DNA from: Synergistaceae bacterium
GTDB lineage: Bacteria; Synergistota; Synergistia; Synergistales; Aminobacteriaceae
DNA: 5,403 nt
Assembly (NCBI GenBank): GCA_017394925.1
Contig: JAFPWQ010000129.1
Span: 1 to 5,403, forward strand
Reading direction: 5' to 3'
Positions 1 through 5,251 of this stretch are shown piece after piece. The notes below the pieces were generated by a model. The model was not told the origin of the DNA. It did not search any database and saw nothing but the letters and a program-made list of their open reading frames with translations. A program made the position numbers and the translations under genes. Within the stretch, counting starts at the first letter, position 1, and each line of letters begins with the position of its first letter.

Positions 1-1
1 G

Positions 2-337
2 GGTTATCTTTATCTCGCACAGCCGCCGTTGTACCGTGTTCAGTACGGCAAAGAGATAAATTACTGCTACACGGACAAAGAATTACGTTCTCATGTCGAT
101 AATGCGCCGGACCCGTCAAAGGTGAGTGTACAGCGTTACAAGGGACTGGGCGAAATGAATCCTGAACAGTTATGGGAGACTACAATGGACCCTGCGAATC
201 AAATTCTCAAACAGGTTGAACTTGATGATAATTTCCTTGCTGATGAATACTTTGATATTCTCATGGGCGACAAAGTAGAACCGAGAAGGCAGTTCATAAT
301 CTCGAATGCACATGAAGTGAAAAATCTTGACGTTTAG
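2..337 (+). CDS. gyrB: DNA gyrase subunit B, C-terminal fragment
   Basis: This is the 3' end of a gene that starts before the window; the frame is open from base 2 and ends at a TAG (335-337). GyrB is the ATPase subunit of the type II topoisomerase that introduces negative supercoils into DNA. The fragment holds the end of the TOPRIM and tail region. The signature YKGLGEMNPEQLWETTMDP is almost invariant in GyrB, and it is followed by LMGDKVEPRRQFI and a short NLDV end like the NLDI/NIDI ending of other GyrB proteins. Upstream residues YLAQPPLYRVQYGK also fit. The ending favours GyrB over ParE, but with only about 111 residues ParE is not fully excluded. No convincing terminator lies between this gene and fliS, so read-through into the flagellar genes is possible. 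Confidence 0.93.
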   Translation, partial: GYLYLAQPPLYRVQYGKEINYCYTDKELRSHVDNAPDPSKVSVQRYKGLGEMNPEQLWETTMDPANQILKQVELDDNFLADEYFDILMGDKVEPRRQFIISNAHEVKNLDV

Positions 338-429
338 CAAAAAATGTGCTTAAGGTGATTGATATACAGACCGATAATGACAGCAGGAAATGAAAAACGC
401 GAAAAAATAAATCAGGAGGCACAATCAGG

Positions 430-1017
430 ATGATGAATAATAATAATGCCCAGTTCACATATCAGGCCACGAGAATATCAACAGCAACGAAGGAACAGTT
501 ACTCCTCATCACATACGACATAGGAATCAAGGCATGCAGGACGGCTGAAATTGCACTTTCAGGGAAGAACGGAAAATCACCGGATTATGATTTAGCCAAC
601 AAGGAGATTATCAGAGCGCAGGAAGTTATTCGTGAACTCATGGTTACGCTGAACAAGGACAAGGCCGGCGAAATGGGAGATAAGCTCATGCAGTTATACG
701 AGTACATGTATCAGCAGCTTGTAGATGCGAACATGAAGAAAGAGACGGAAAATATAAAGGCAGTTCGTGAGATGCTTGAAGAACTCAAAGCGACATGGGA
801 GAATGCACTCGTTCAGTTATTGCAGGACTATCAGGCGGCTCACCCTGAAGACAAAGACCTTCAGAACGCAATGAACGAGATCGAAGGCAAAAAGCCCGAA
901 CAGCCAGCAGCATCATCACCTGCACAGGCAAGACCAGCGGCACCTTCTGCAGCAGCATATAAGACACCGGCACCGCAGGCACAGCCTCAAAAAAGGAGTT
1001 TTACGCTTGCAGGCTAA
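430..1017 (+). CDS. fliS: Flagellar export chaperone FliS with Pro/Ala-rich C-terminal tail
   Basis: FliS is the cytoplasmic chaperone that binds the C-terminus of flagellin, stops premature polymerisation and helps deliver it to the flagellar type III export apparatus. Residues about 9-140 match the FliS helical bundle: the N-terminal YQATRISTATKEQLLLITYD block resembles the conserved family pattern of a Tyr followed by a Thr-x-x-(K/E)-Leu-Leu stretch, and an amphipathic helical region continues to about residue 138. Most FliS proteins are about 120-135 residues; this one is 195 because of a low-complexity Pro/Ala/Gln tail (about 153-195). The start is the ATG at 430, ten bases after an AGGAGG (414-419); a second ATG follows at once at 433. 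The last codons contain the ribosome binding site and start codon of flgN, so the two genes overlap by 11 bases and are probably translationally coupled. Confidence 0.9.
   Translation: MMNNNNAQFTYQATRISTATKEQLLLITYDIGIKACRTAEIALSGKNGKSPDYDLANKEIIRAQEVIRELMVTLNKDKAGEMGDKLMQLYEYMYQQLVDANMKKETENIKAVREMLEELKATWENALVQLLQDYQAAHPEDKDLQNAMNEIEGKKPEQPAASSPAQARPAAPSAAAYKTPAPQAQPQKRSFTLAG
993..998 (+). promoter_or_regulatory. Ribosome binding site of flgN, inside fliS
   Basis: AAGGAG lies eight bases before the TTG at 1007 and decides the flgN start: no ATG in the frame near this point has a comparable site. It is written into the last codons of the fliS tail (the KRS codons), so fliS must end with these residues for flgN to be translated well. 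Confidence 0.75.
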
Positions 1018-1492
1018 CAGTGCGAATAAGATATTATCTCAGGCAAAAGAGCTAATATCACGCGAGATTAAATTATGCAGGACACTCAGGGCGATGATTT
1101 CAGTGGAACTTGAAGCCATCGTCCTTGATGGTGATATGGACGCATTATATGATATTCTTGAACGCAAAGATGATATTATCTCACAGCTTCAACTATTAGC
1201 TGACGGCTGGAGAGATTTATTATCTGACGCAGGCATTGATACATCGAATGCAAATAATAATTTCCCCGAAGGATTCGGAAAATATCTTCTCACACTATAT
1301 CCCAATGACGCAGAACTTCCTGAATTGATTCAGGAGAGCCGCGAAATTGCAGAGAGCATAATCAAAGCAGAGGACGAAGCAGTATATGAACTCGATAAAT
1401 TATCATCAGGCTTAAGGGGACAAATGGCCGCACGCGTTCACGGAAGAAATGCCGCCGCAAGTTATGCACGTATGGGAGGCTCTATGATTTAG
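1007..1492 (+). CDS. flgN: FlgN-family flagellar chaperone
   Basis: FlgN proteins are small helical cytoplasmic chaperones for the hook-filament junction proteins FlgK and FlgL. The 161-residue product has the expected length and make-up: two long amphipathic helices at about residues 5-72, with the family-like run ALYDILERKDDIISQLQLL (a 'level of dosage, then lysine-rich helix' pattern seen in FlgN proteins), an Asn/Pro linker at about 78-90, and a charged helix at about 103-140. Sequence conservation in this family is low, so the call rests on helix pattern, length and position directly after fliS. Translation starts at TTG 1007, supported by AAGGAG at 993-998, and overlaps the fliS end. 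The stop (1490-1492) is one base before the next gene. It could instead be an unrelated helical protein, but the fliS neighbour makes this unlikely. Confidence 0.78.
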   Translation: MQANSANKILSQAKELISREIKLCRTLRAMISVELEAIVLDGDMDALYDILERKDDIISQLQLLADGWRDLLSDAGIDTSNANNNFPEGFGKYLLTLYPNDAELPELIQESREIAESIIKAEDEAVYELDKLSSGLRGQMAARVHGRNAAASYARMGGSMI

Positions 1493-1493
1493 C

Positions 1494-2549
1494 ATGAAGA
1501 GATTCTTAAACGTTATAGTCATTCTGTTATTGTCTGTGAGTGTTGCATTCGGAGCTGAACCTGACCCGGATTTAGCTAAAGAACGTCAGATAGGACGCAA
1601 AGCAGTTGAGCTTATCGAAAAGGAATGGCCACTCACTAAAGACCCTGCAATCGAATCAAAACTTGAAATTATTCTTAACCGTCTTGAGCCTTATATGCAG
1701 CGCAGAATTGACTGGGAGATTCGGCTCGTCAAAACAGAAGAAATGAACGCATTCTGTATTACAGGAGGATTCATATTCTTCACGACAGGCATAATCAATG
1801 AGCTTAAGACTGATTCAGAACTTGCCGCAGTTATGGCACATGAAATGATTCACGCTGACAGAAAGCACAGTTTACGCATGGCCGCCAACAGCAATAAAGT
1901 TACGCTCGGAGCACTGGCCGCAATGTTACTCAGCGGAGGTTCTGCCGCACCGATTATACTCGCGCAGGTTGCACAGGTTGCTATCACGAGTTCTTACACT
2001 ATGGAACTTGAAGCCGAAGCCGACAGACTCGGACTTGATGCGCTGATTAAAGCAGGATATTCGCCTACAGGAATGATTACTCTGTTTGAGCATTTCATGT
2101 ACCAGGAATATAAACAGCCAATTCACGAATTCGGTATATACATGAATCACCCGGAGACTCCCAAAAGATTAAATGCCGCAGTGAAAATTCTTCATGACAG
2201 AAATATCCCGATTGAACGCAAATATTCACTTGGGATTCTCAGAACAGCCATCAAAGAGAATGGGACGAATATAGCACTCACGGTTGACGGAATGACAGTA
2301 ACATCAGGAAATAATAATCCTGAGAATAAAATAATAATCACAAGAATACGCGAGGCATTAGACAAATACCTTCAGGCTGAACTTGCACCCTATGACCTGC
2401 ATATCGTGAACGGAGCTTTATACATCGGCAATCATTTTACGGCAGGCAATGTTAAAGGCATAACTCCTCCTGAAGAAATACGCGCTAATTTAATGAAAGC
2501 AATCAATAAAGCACGTGCAAAATTCCCGACATCAAAATTCTTCAAATAA
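1494..2549 (+). CDS. Secreted/periplasmic M48-family zinc metalloprotease
   Basis: This is a 351-residue zinc endopeptidase of family M48, closest in layout to the stand-alone periplasmic group (BepA/LoiP/Oma1-like) that acts in envelope protein quality control. Residues 1-21 form a signal peptide: a Lys/Arg start, a Leu/Val/Ile core and a likely cleavage after AFG or AFGA. The N-terminal helical domain runs to about 75; NAFCITGGFIFFTTGII (85-101) is the strand before the active site. The catalytic motif HEMIH is at 116-120 (ligands His116 and His120, catalytic Glu117), and the third ligand is probably Glu173 in ELEAEADRLG. A hydrophobic Ala/Leu/Ile stretch lies at about 136-165. HPETPKRL (219-226) is the usual downstream M48 motif. 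Residues from about 245 to the end form a C-terminal domain I do not recognise; I see no TPR pattern. The ATG is one base after the flgN stop, with GGGAGG at 1474-1479, rather far upstream (14 bases), suggesting coupling to flgN. Its substrate is unknown. Confidence 0.88.
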   Translation: MKRFLNVIVILLLSVSVAFGAEPDPDLAKERQIGRKAVELIEKEWPLTKDPAIESKLEIILNRLEPYMQRRIDWEIRLVKTEEMNAFCITGGFIFFTTGIINELKTDSELAAVMAHEMIHADRKHSLRMAANSNKVTLGALAAMLLSGGSAAPIILAQVAQVAITSSYTMELEAEADRLGLDALIKAGYSPTGMITLFEHFMYQEYKQPIHEFGIYMNHPETPKRLNAAVKILHDRNIPIERKYSLGILRTAIKENGTNIALTVDGMTVTSGNNNPENKIIITRIREALDKYLQAELAPYDLHIVNGALYIGNHFTAGNVKGITPPEEIRANLMKAINKARAKFPTSKFFK

Positions 2550-2572
2550 AGATGAATCGTAAAAGCAAATTG

Positions 2573-2613
2573 AATTCCTGAATCTGAATTGAATTTCAGA
2601 GGAGGAATTTTTT
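2573..2613 (+). terminator. Rho-independent terminator of the fliS-flgN-M48 cluster
   Basis: The outer stem is AATTCCT (2573-2579) with AGGAATT (2603-2609), and the inner stem is TCTGAA (2583-2588) with TTCAGA (2595-2600). A small asymmetric internal loop separates them, and the hairpin loop is six bases. A run of six T (2608-2613) follows on the plus strand. It sits 24 bases after the protease stop. On the minus strand it lies just after the stop of the convergent glycosyltransferase remnant and could serve both sides, though the T-tract on that side is poor. Confidence 0.75.
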
Positions 2614-2614
2614 A

Positions 2615-3595
2615 TTAGTACCTTCCAAGATTGAATATATAAAGATAATCAAAACCTTCTGATAAACACATCACCCCTACAGCACCGCTTGTGTATGAAG
2701 TTATGAAGCCTGGACATTTACTCAGAAAAAGCATTGACACAACATAATCAAGTCCGCGTATATACCTGTCATTTTCTCTTTCTGAAGTGTATTGACATAA
2801 ACTGCCAGCTTTATCATAATCGTAATCAATATATTCACAATCAATAGTGATTAATTTATCACCAAATGCATCTTTGAATTTCTCGGCTATTTTTTTTATC
2901 TTCTGTGGCAAGATATAAAGCATCAAACTTTTTTTCAGTCATAACCTCTTGTGCTTTTACTATCGCCTGTTCTGCTGTCGGAGGAATACTATGATTCTTC
3001 GGCTTGTCATAGGCATAATCTGTTCCCCGTACAAGAATTCCCAAAATCCTTTTATCTTTATATCTTGCTGTCATGCTTTCAAGTCTTTTGGTTACTTCCG
3101 GTTTGAACCGCAGAAATTTTTTGTAAAGTCTTCTCCAGTACAGCAACCTTTCATAATTATTATCTTTCAGGAGATCTTCGGCCGAAAGAATATTTCTAAA
3201 ATCACTTTCCGGATTCTCTTTATGCAAATTACTAGTCCGACCAAGTATATACTTTCTTGAAGACAGCGCATCTTCCAGAGACATTCCGCATGGCTGTTCA
3301 CAATAATATTCCCATGAGTTTATATATCCAACTTCGTTATCATAAAGATACATGTTCGGATAATTTTTCATATCAACTACAGGAATATAATCGTTTTTCA
3401 GAGCATAATCAAAACCTGCAACTGCTCTATTTATTATGGAAAAAAAAACACAAATCTGCCATCATTCCTGCGTACTATGTATGGTGTTTTGAATGAAAGT
3501 TTTCTGCCGAAGATATTATAGTACGTGAAATCTCTGCTCCAAAGGAAGGTGTAAATACTTCTTTTTAAGCGTGCTAATATATGAAAATAATCAAT
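2615..3595 (-). pseudogene. GT23/FUT8-like glycosyltransferase, split by two homopolymer frameshifts
   Basis: Three minus-strand open pieces in different frames together encode one protein of about 325 residues. The N-terminal piece (3595 to about 3449) carries YYNIFGRKLSFKTPYIVRR. The middle piece (about 3440-2898) carries GFDYALKNDYIPVVDMKNY, INSWEYYCEQP, GILVRGTDYAYDKPK and ALYLATEDKK. The last piece (about 2890-2615) carries IAEKFKDAFGDKLITIDCEY, the RYIRGLDYVVSM run and TSGAVGVM. The (V)RGTDY, (Y)LATED and late SYTSGA blocks resemble the VRRTD, YLATDD and FSSQ blocks of FUT8/NodZ-type fucosyltransferases. Relatives are often found in capsule or glycan gene sets. The donor and acceptor are unknown. 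Frame changes fall in an A9 tract (3440-3448, plus strand), which needs one more base or two fewer, and a T8 tract (2890-2897), which needs one fewer. The first piece has no ATG or good ribosome site; an in-frame TGA lies at 3596-3598. The region is visibly AT-richer than its neighbours, suggesting transfer. Confidence 0.72.
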
Positions 3596-3704
3596 TCACT
3601 TTAGAAAATTCTTAAGGTATCTGAGAAGATAACAATAGTCTAGCCAATTGTAACGCGATTTTGCATTTTGTCAAGCCTCATTCTTTAATAATCATTCATT
3701 TTAA

Positions 3705-3726
3705 TTAGGAGGCAGTCGCTCTATCC
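3705..3726 (-). repeat. Distal copy of a 22-bp tRNA-Arg-derived direct repeat (att-like)
   Basis: These 22 bases are identical, in the same orientation, to 5076-5097 inside the tRNA-Arg(CCT) gene. On the minus strand the copy runs from the GGATA of the D-loop to the last base of the anticodon loop (CTCCTAA). Identity stops at once on both sides. It contains the TAG stop codon of the methyltransferase-STAS gene. A tRNA fragment away from its gene is typical of an integration scar, but the tRNA 3' half expected next to it is absent. Confidence 0.8.
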
Positions 3727-3738
3727 GCGAAGGATAGA
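3720..3738 (-). other. Hairpin covering the stop codon of the methyltransferase-STAS gene
   Basis: A perfect 7-bp inverted repeat, TCTATCC (3720-3726) and GGATAGA (3732-3738), encloses a five-base loop. One arm lies within the tRNA-derived repeat and includes the stop codon; the other arm is in the last codons of the gene. No T-tract follows on the minus strand, so this is not a standard terminator. It may stabilise the mRNA end, or be an arm element of a recombination site; either role is inference. Confidence 0.45.
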
Positions 3739-4977
3739 ATCGAATCCTGTTGTCTCTAATATTTCCTGAACAGCAGGTTTTATATTTTGCATCTTGAATC
3801 CTCCTGCGGGCAGTGCCTTATAGATTATCAGCAGGACACGAAGACCAGCCGATGAAATATAATCCAGGTCATGCATATCAAGTTCAACGTTTTGGATGTC
3901 ATGTTTGCTCCTGAATGTATCAAGCAATTCCGGTGCTGAGATAGTATCAAGTCTTCCGCTGAGAGTGAATTTCAGAGTTCCGCCGATGATGCCGTATCTT
4001 AATGAAAACTTTTTGCCCTCAGAATGATTTGCATTTAATGAGCCTGTCCTGCGCGGAGTCATCACGTAATAGCACATACTCTCTAAAATCCTGCGTATAG
4101 CACTCTTATGCTCATCAGGTAATTCATCAAGCGAATGCAATCTCTCAGGAATATATTTTTTCACAGGCTCTAATGTTAAATCAAAGCCCATATCACTGAT
4201 AAATTTTCTCGTTTTTGCTTCATCCTCAGCAAAGAGTACATTATCAGGAATATCAAGTGAGCTGGCTTTGAACGATTTGCGGACTATCTCACTGCTGCTC
4301 TCAGGGGAATTTTCCAGAATGACTTTTTGAATCTCATCGGTTTTAATGGCAAGCTGCCTGTCGAGTGTAATCCATCGGCCTCCGAATTCACCGAGTATTT
4401 TATGAATATTACGGAAAACTTCTTCGAGTTCCTGCTGAGTGAAATACATTAACAATCCTTCAGTTGTGATTAGAATTTCACCTTCTGCACCTTTGAGAGC
4501 ATTACGAAGAGAGTCATAATTGGTTGCATCAACTGATGAATAATGAATCGATTTCATATCGTCAGGGCTGAGGAAATTTGTAACCGCAGGCAGAAATTCA
4601 TCGATAACAGCAGGAAGATCAAAGCCGTAATACCTGAAATTTTTTCCCGCAAGCCTTAAACCTCTTGAAGTGTAACCGCAGGGCAGATCCATAAGCTGAT
4701 GAATTCCCGAATGCCTGAGATAATTTTCTGTTGCCTCGAATCTCATTTCTATTATGACTGAAAAGCCCAGCATTAACTGTTTCTGTATGTTCTCAAATTC
4801 TTTGGGGAATTTTGCATCTTTGTCTGTATGAATGGAATCGAACTTCAAAACGTCTAATAATTTTTGAGCTTTTGCATCACCGTTTTTAGCACTGATTCTT
4901 AAACAGGATCTTGCGGTCAGGAAAACAGGATTGACTTCTCTGCGCAGGATTGTGAGTTTGCTTTCTTCATGAGACAT
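3721..4977 (-). CDS. LCM/PPM-type SAM methyltransferase fused to a C-terminal STAS domain
   Basis: The 418-residue product has two domains. Residues about 1-310 look like the leucine carboxyl methyltransferase/PPM family of class I SAM-dependent O-methyltransferases: the SAM-binding motif I is LMDLPCGYTSRG (95-106), then YYGFDLPAVIDEFLP (116-130) with the acidic ribose-contact position, and ITTEGLLMYFTQQELEEVF (170-188), the family's EGLLMY motif. Residues about 324-418 form a STAS domain, like SpoIIAA/RsbV anti-sigma-factor antagonists: FTLSGRLDTISAPEL (337-351) and LDYISSAGLRVLL (371-383), where Ser376 aligns with the phosphorylated serine of SpoIIAA. No membrane segment or signal is visible, so it should be cytoplasmic. 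The methyl acceptor and the STAS partner are unknown. ATG 4977 is the first start after an in-frame TAA. The gene lies 60 bases after tRNA-Arg with no visible terminator between, and its stop codon is inside a tRNA-derived repeat. Confidence 0.82.
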   Translation of the reverse strand: MSHEESKLTILRREVNPVFLTARSCLRISAKNGDAKAQKLLDVLKFDSIHTDKDAKFPKEFENIQKQLMLGFSVIIEMRFEATENYLRHSGIHQLMDLPCGYTSRGLRLAGKNFRYYGFDLPAVIDEFLPAVTNFLSPDDMKSIHYSSVDATNYDSLRNALKGAEGEILITTEGLLMYFTQQELEEVFRNIHKILGEFGGRWITLDRQLAIKTDEIQKVILENSPESSSEIVRKSFKASSLDIPDNVLFAEDEAKTRKFISDMGFDLTLEPVKKYIPERLHSLDELPDEHKSAIRRILESMCYYVMTPRRTGSLNANHSEGKKFSLRYGIIGGTLKFTLSGRLDTISAPELLDTFRSKHDIQNVELDMHDLDYISSAGLRVLLIIYKALPAGGFKMQNIKPAVQEILETTGFDSILRG

Positions 4978-4992
4978 TTGCGATTATCCGGG

Positions 4993-5000
4993 CTCCTTTT
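4993..5000 (-). promoter_or_regulatory. Ribosome binding site with long spacing
   Basis: On the minus strand AAAAGGAG lies before the methyltransferase-STAS ATG, but 15 bases away, longer than the usual 5-10. An in-frame TAA just upstream of the ATG rules out an earlier start, so either the spacing is tolerated or translation is weak. Confidence 0.5.
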
Positions 5001-5037
5001 CTGGTATGATTCATCAGGCAGGCTTTGCATGTATTAA

Positions 5038-5113
5038 TGGCGACCCCGGGGTGATTCGAACACCCGACCTACGGCTTAGGAGGCAGTCGCTCTATCCACT
5101 GAGCTACGGGGCC
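5038..5113 (-). tRNA. tRNA-Arg, anticodon CCT
   Basis: The minus strand folds as a standard 73-base tRNA plus an encoded CCA (5038-5040). The acceptor stem is GGCCCCG with CGGGGTC (one G-T pair), the D-stem GCTC/GAGC, the anticodon loop CTCCTAA with T33 and anticodon CCT, a five-base variable loop, the T-stem GGGTG/CACCC and the loop TTCGAAT. It reads AGG codons for arginine. The anticodon stem ACTGC/GCCGT has a T-C mismatch at pair 29-41, which is uncommon. The D-loop-to-anticodon-loop part is repeated exactly at 3705-3726. A promoter lies just upstream (5131-5158). No terminator is visible before the methyltransferase gene, so the transcript may continue into it. Confidence 0.95.
5076..5097 (-). 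repeat. tRNA copy of the 22-bp direct repeat (att-like)
   Basis: This is the part of tRNA-Arg(CCT) from the GG of the D-loop through the D-stem 3' strand and the anticodon stem 5' strand to the last base of the anticodon loop. It matches 3705-3726 at all 22 positions. Its anticodon-loop end is a common crossover region for tyrosine integrases that target tRNA genes. Confidence 0.8.
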
Positions 5114-5130
5114 TTAAGTCAGTGTGAAAA

Positions 5131-5158
5131 AATATAGCACAAACATAATTTTTGTCAA
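5131..5158 (-). promoter_or_regulatory. Sigma-70-type promoter of tRNA-Arg
   Basis: On the minus strand a perfect TTGACA (-35, 5153-5158) is followed after 16 bases by TATATT (-10, 5131-5136), preceded by TG one base away (TGCTATATT, an extended -10). It ends 17 bases before the mature tRNA 5' end, as expected for a tRNA promoter. It may also drive the methyltransferase-STAS gene. Confidence 0.75.
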
Positions 5159-5162
5159 ACGG

Positions 5163-5171
5163 TGCTATAAT
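5163..5171 (+). promoter_or_regulatory. Extended -10 promoter element upstream of hydG
   Basis: GTGCTATAAT on the plus strand holds a perfect TATAAT (5166-5171) with an upstream TG (extended -10). No good -35 is found 16-18 bases upstream; the extended -10 may compensate, or an activator may be needed. It gives a leader of about 75 bases before the hydG ATG, in which I see no clear riboswitch or attenuator. Confidence 0.5.
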
Positions 5172-5251
5172 CAACGAAAATTTTCTGACAGGAAAGACTT
5201 TCACATGCAAATATGAATCTCTGACCTGCAAGAAGGAGGGCAAAACTATAA

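Noticed and set aside
377..433. A possible 18-residue leader peptide whose TGA overlaps the fliS ATG.
   Set aside because: It has no well-placed ribosome binding site and no recognisable composition; the good AGGAGG at 414-419 serves fliS directly.
785..982. A minus-strand open frame inside fliS.
   Set aside because: It is a shadow of the fliS coding frame; the translation resembles no protein family.
1926..2150. A minus-strand open frame inside the M48 gene.
   Set aside because: It is antisense to the conserved zinc-binding region and has no independent support.
2949..3496. Plus-strand open frames of 79 and 103 codons.
   Set aside because: They are antisense shadows of the glycosyltransferase remnant, with low-complexity Phe/Ile-rich translations and no ribosome sites.
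3669..3674. A perfect minus-strand TTGACA upstream of the glycosyltransferase remnant.
   Set aside because: No acceptable -10 lies 16-18 bases downstream; the nearest candidate, TAGACT, is about 26 bases away.
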